In this document: positions 61,338-64,000 of the stretch, in pieces | How the letters are laid out: the number at the start of each line of letters is the position of its first letter | Position numbering within the stretch: position 1 is the first letter of the stretch | NCBI RefSeq assembly: GCF_000009985.1 | Contig: NC_007626.1 | Span: 1,292,851 to 1,356,850, forward strand | Reading direction: 5' to 3' | Origin: Paramagnetospirillum magneticum AMB-1 | Lineage (GTDB): Bacteria > Pseudomonadota > Alphaproteobacteria > Rhodospirillales > Magnetospirillaceae | DNA: 64,000 bases | Notes under the pieces: model-generated | What the model saw: the letters and a program-made list of their open reading frames with translations, nothing else | Told to the model about the DNA's origin: nothing | The model's database searches: none | Program-made: the position numbers and the translations under genes

Positions 61338-64000
61338 ATGAGCGACAGGGTCTTTGTGCGTCTGGAACAGCGTGCCGTGCTGGAAGTGGGGGGCGAGGAC
61401 CGCCGCGCCTTCCTGCAGGGTCTGGTCTCCAACGACATGAACAAGGTGGCCGGCGACCGGGCGGTGTACACCGCCCTGCTGACCCCCCAGGGCAAATTCC
61501 TGTACGACTTGTTCGTGGTGGAACTGGGCGACGTCTTCCTGATCGACGCGGAAGCCGCGCGCATCGAGGAACTGAGGAAAAAGCTCTCCATGTACAAGCT
61601 GCGCTCCAAGGTGAGCGTCGCCGTGGCCGCCAATGTGGCGGTGTTCGCCCTGATGGGCGAGGGGGCGGCCTCCACCTTCGACCTTGCCGCCGAGGCCGGT
61701 GCCGCCACCGAATTCCGGGACCAGGGCCGGGATGCGGTTCCGCAGACGGGGACGGGTCCCGTCGCAGGCGCCACCATCACCAGTCAGGTCCAGGAAGTGG
61801 TCCAGGCCGAGGTCGCCGCGGCGCCCGCCGTGGACAATGCCCCTGACATCCAGGCCGTGGCGGTCAATCACGCGCCGATCGTCGCGGGCGTGGCCGACAT
61901 CGGGACGATCGACGAGGATCATCCCCTGACCATGACCGCCGCGGAATGGCAGGCCAAGCTGTTGGCCAATGCCACGGATTCCGACGGCGACACCTTGTCG
62001 ATTCTCAGCCTGGACGATATCCGGATCGACCATGGCAGCTTTGCCCGGAATGCCGACGGCACCTATACCTTCACGCCGGATGCCAATTTCAACGGCGAGA
62101 TCAACGCGACTTATACCATTTCCGATGGTCACGGTGGGCTTGCGACCGGGTCGGCGTCGCTGCATGTCAATGCGGTGAACGACGCGGCCGAGATCACCGG
62201 CGACACCGCCGTGGTGGTGGGTGAGGATACGGCGCGGGCGGCCGGCAATCTGGACGCCACCGACATCGATTCTCCGGCCACCTTCGTGGCGGCGACGACG
62301 GCGGATGATTACGGCACCTTCTCGGTGGACGAGAGCGGCCAGTGGTCCTTCGCCATGAACGATTCCGTGCAGTCGCTTGGGGCGGGTGACCACCTGACCC
62401 GGACCTTCGAGGTCCAGACGGCGGACGGCACCTCTCAGACGGTGACGGTGACCATCGACGGTGCCAATGACCAGGCGGTGATCTCTGGCGACGCCAAGGA
62501 CCTGTCGGGTTCCGTCGGCGAGGACGGCACCCAGACCGCCACCGGGACTCTCCATGTCTCCGACGTGGACAGCGGCGAGGCCCATGTCCAGGCCACCAGC
62601 GTCGAGACCGACCAGGGCACCTTCACCATCGGCGAGGACGGCAAGTGGTCGTTCGCGCTCAACAACGACGACCCGGCGGTGCAGGCCCTGGGCGCCAATG
62701 ATTCCATGACCAAGACCTTCACGGTCACCAGCGCCGATGGCACCGACACCCAGGAAGTGACGGTCACCATCCACGGCAGCAACGACAGCGCCACCATCAG
62801 CGGCGACATCGCCGGCGGCGTCGGCGAGGACGGCACCGGCACGGCGACCGGCACCCTCAACGTCTCCGACGTGGACAGCGGCGAGGCCCATGTCCAGGCC
62901 ACCAGCGTCGAGACCGATCAGGGCACCTTCACCATCGGCGAGGACGGCAAGTGGTCGTTCGCCCTCAACAACGACGACCCGGCGGTCCAGGCCCTGGGCG
63001 CCAATGATTCCATGACCAAGACCTTCACGGTGACGAGTGCCGACGGCACCGACACCCAGGAGGTGACGGTCACCATCCACGGCAGCAATGACAGCGCCAC
63101 CATCAGCGGCGACATCGCCGGCGGCGTCGGCGAGGACGGCACTTCTACGGCCACCGGCACGCTCAACGTGGCGGATGTGGATAATGGCGAGGCCCATGTC
63201 CAGGCCACCAGCGTCGAGACCGATCAGGGCACCTTCACCATCGGCGAGGACGGCAAGTGGTCGTTCGCCCTCAACAACGACGACCCGGCGGTCCAGGCCC
63301 TGGGCGCCAATGAGTCCATGACCAAGACCTTCACGGTCACCAGTGCCGATGGCACCGACACCCAGGAAGTGACGGTCACCATCCACGGCAGCAATGACTC
63401 GGCCACCATCAGCGGCGACATCGCCGGCGGCGTCGGCGAGGACGGCACTTCTACGGCCACCGGCACGCTCAACGTGGCGGATGTGGATAATGGCGAGGCC
63501 CATGTCCAGGCCACCAGCGTCGAGACCGACCAGGGCACCTTCACCATCGGCGAGGACGGCAAGTGGTCGTTCGCCCTCAACAACGACGACCCGGCGGTCC
63601 AGGCCCTGGGCGCCAATGATTCCATGACCAAGACCTTCACGGTGACGAGTGCCGACGGCACCGACACCCAGGAGGTGACGGTCACCATCCACGGCAGCAA
63701 TGACAGCGCCACCATCAGCGGCGACATCGCCGGCGGCGTCGGCGAGGACGGCACTTCTACGGCGACCGGCACCCTCAACGTCTCCGACGTGGACAGCGGC
63801 GAGGCCCATGTCCAGGCGACCAGCGTCGAGACCGATCAGGGCACCTTCACCATCGGCGAGGACGGCAAGTGGTCGTTCGCCCTCAACAACGACGACCCGG
63901 CGGTCCAGGCCCTGGGCGCCAATGAGTCCATGACCAAGACCTTCACGGTCACCAGCGCCGACGGCACCGACACCCAGGAAGTGACGGTCACCATCAACGG
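61338..64000 (+). CDS. YgfZ/GcvT-like N-terminus fused in frame to a VCBS-repeat adhesin (3' end outside window)
   Basis: An uninterrupted frame from ATG 61338 (GAGAGGA upstream) to the window edge, 887 codons. Residues 1 to about 125 are a folate-binding YgfZ-type start (VRLEQRAVLEVGGEDRRAFL, GLVSNDM, YTALLTPQGKFLYD, KLSMYKLRSKV). After E125-F126 the sequence turns to a linker and a cadherin/adhesin-like domain (about 177-280, DATDSDGDTL-type, YTFTPDANFNGE), then one divergent (99 aa) and several 102-residue VCBS repeats. A YgfZ is normally about 280-300 residues and cytoplasmic, so the join is not a known architecture. It may be an assembly chimera. Confidence 0.8.
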   Translation, partial: MSDRVFVRLEQRAVLEVGGEDRRAFLQGLVSNDMNKVAGDRAVYTALLTPQGKFLYDLFVVELGDVFLIDAEAARIEELRKKLSMYKLRSKVSVAVAANVAVFALMGEGAASTFDLAAEAGAATEFRDQGRDAVPQTGTGPVAGATITSQVQEVVQAEVAAAPAVDNAPDIQAVAVNHAPIVAGVADIGTIDEDHPLTMTAAEWQAKLLANATDSDGDTLSILSLDDIRIDHGSFARNADGTYTFTPDANFNGEINATYTISDGHGGLATGSASLHVNAVNDAAEITGDTAVVVGEDTARAAGNLDATDIDSPATFVAATTADDYGTFSVDESGQWSFAMNDSVQSLGAGDHLTRTFEVQTADGTSQTVTVTIDGANDQAVISGDAKDLSGSVGEDGTQTATGTLHVSDVDSGEAHVQATSVETDQGTFTIGEDGKWSFALNNDDPAVQALGANDSMTKTFTVTSADGTDTQEVTVTIHGSNDSATISGDIAGGVGEDGTGTATGTLNVSDVDSGEAHVQATSVETDQGTFTIGEDGKWSFALNNDDPAVQALGANDSMTKTFTVTSADGTDTQEVTVTIHGSNDSATISGDIAGGVGEDGTSTATGTLNVADVDNGEAHVQATSVETDQGTFTIGEDGKWSFALNNDDPAVQALGANESMTKTFTVTSADGTDTQEVTVTIHGSNDSATISGDIAGGVGEDGTSTATGTLNVADVDNGEAHVQATSVETDQGTFTIGEDGKWSFALNNDDPAVQALGANDSMTKTFTVTSADGTDTQEVTVTIHGSNDSATISGDIAGGVGEDGTSTATGTLNVSDVDSGEAHVQATSVETDQGTFTIGEDGKWSFALNNDDPAVQALGANESMTKTFTVTSADGTDTQEVTVTIN
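62514..64000 (+). repeat. Tandem 306-bp VCBS repeats
   Basis: Units begin at 62514, 62820, 63126, 63432 and 63738 (cut by the edge), each exactly 306 bp or 102 codons. They start with VGEDGT and contain TATGTLNV, DVDSGEAHVQATSVETDQG and GKWSFALNNDDPAVQALGAN. Units differ by a few bases; variants include SDVDS/ADVDN and ANDSM/ANESM in new combinations, as expected of unequal exchange or gene conversion. A divergent unit 99 codons long precedes them from about 62217. Confidence 0.95.

Noticed and set aside
61278..63809. Minus-strand open frame of 843 codons
   Set aside because: It is the antisense of the VCBS repeats; its apparent repeats only mirror the coding strand.

Overview
The window is GC-rich, densely coded bacterial DNA. 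It most resembles a Magnetospirillum/Paramagnetospirillum-type alphaproteobacterium (Rhodospirillales). This rests on base composition, class II DAHP synthase, a cytochrome c2-like protein, many sensor kinases, cyclase and TRAP-type binding proteins, and a phenylacetate-CoA / PadBCD-type molybdoenzyme locus. No magnetosome genes, rRNA, tRNA, CRISPR array or insertion sequence were seen, so the genus is an inference.

Layout. 1-5171 (mostly minus): a cut-off chemotaxis receptor, a MaoC hydratase, class II DAHP synthase, a plus-strand methyltransferase, and a Crp-family regulator coupled to a membrane-anchored di-heme peroxidase. A small DUF4242 gene is divergent from the peroxidase, with two palindromic operator candidates between them. 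5770-10578: a histidine kinase, then a Cache-domain adenylate cyclase with a TRAP binding protein 3 bp downstream and no permease. 10664-16120: BluB, ChaC, a glycosyltransferase-like protein, two uncharacterised proteins and DUF3095. 16180-23023 (plus): NAD+ synthase, DmeF-like metal efflux, glutamyl- and cysteinyl-tRNA synthetases and a polytopic membrane protein. 23132-26782: a Pat-type protein acetyltransferase and an Ala/Pro-rich exported protein.

27089-35509 is the metabolic centre: a promoter, an FlK-type acyl-CoA thioesterase, a PadBCD-like phenylacetyl-CoA oxidoreductase joined by ATGA overlaps, an ADP-forming acyl-CoA synthetase-like protein with a shortened ATP-grasp part, and phenylacetate-CoA ligase. 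Together these could activate phenylacetate and oxidise it to phenylglyoxylate. The next enzyme, phenylglyoxylate oxidoreductase, is not here. 35510-41766 is a minus-strand heavy-metal RND efflux operon with a c-type cytochrome, a DUF411 protein and a small Cys/His-rich exported protein.

41910-52468 holds PilZ, a PAS kinase, RarD, a ferritin-like protein, a LuxR-type regulator with a degenerate receiver, a CHAP protein, a TAXI binding protein, cytochrome c, HrpB helicase and an EF-hand lipoprotein. 52465-61243 is a long minus-strand run: two glycosyltransferases (the first frameshifted), asparagine synthase, a dihydroorotase homologue, a Cache/PAS kinase, an Fe-S assembly factor and an NnrS-like membrane protein.

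The end of the window is the oddest part. An open frame from 61338 to the window edge starts as a YgfZ/GcvT-like protein, switches after about 125 residues to adhesin sequence, and continues as near-identical 306-bp VCBS repeats. With the frameshift 1.3 kb away, this is either a real fusion or an assembly or cloning chimera. Three multi-hairpin intergenic elements of shared architecture (23026, 31957, 43548) and a 106-bp palindromic element (59082) are the other unexplained structures.
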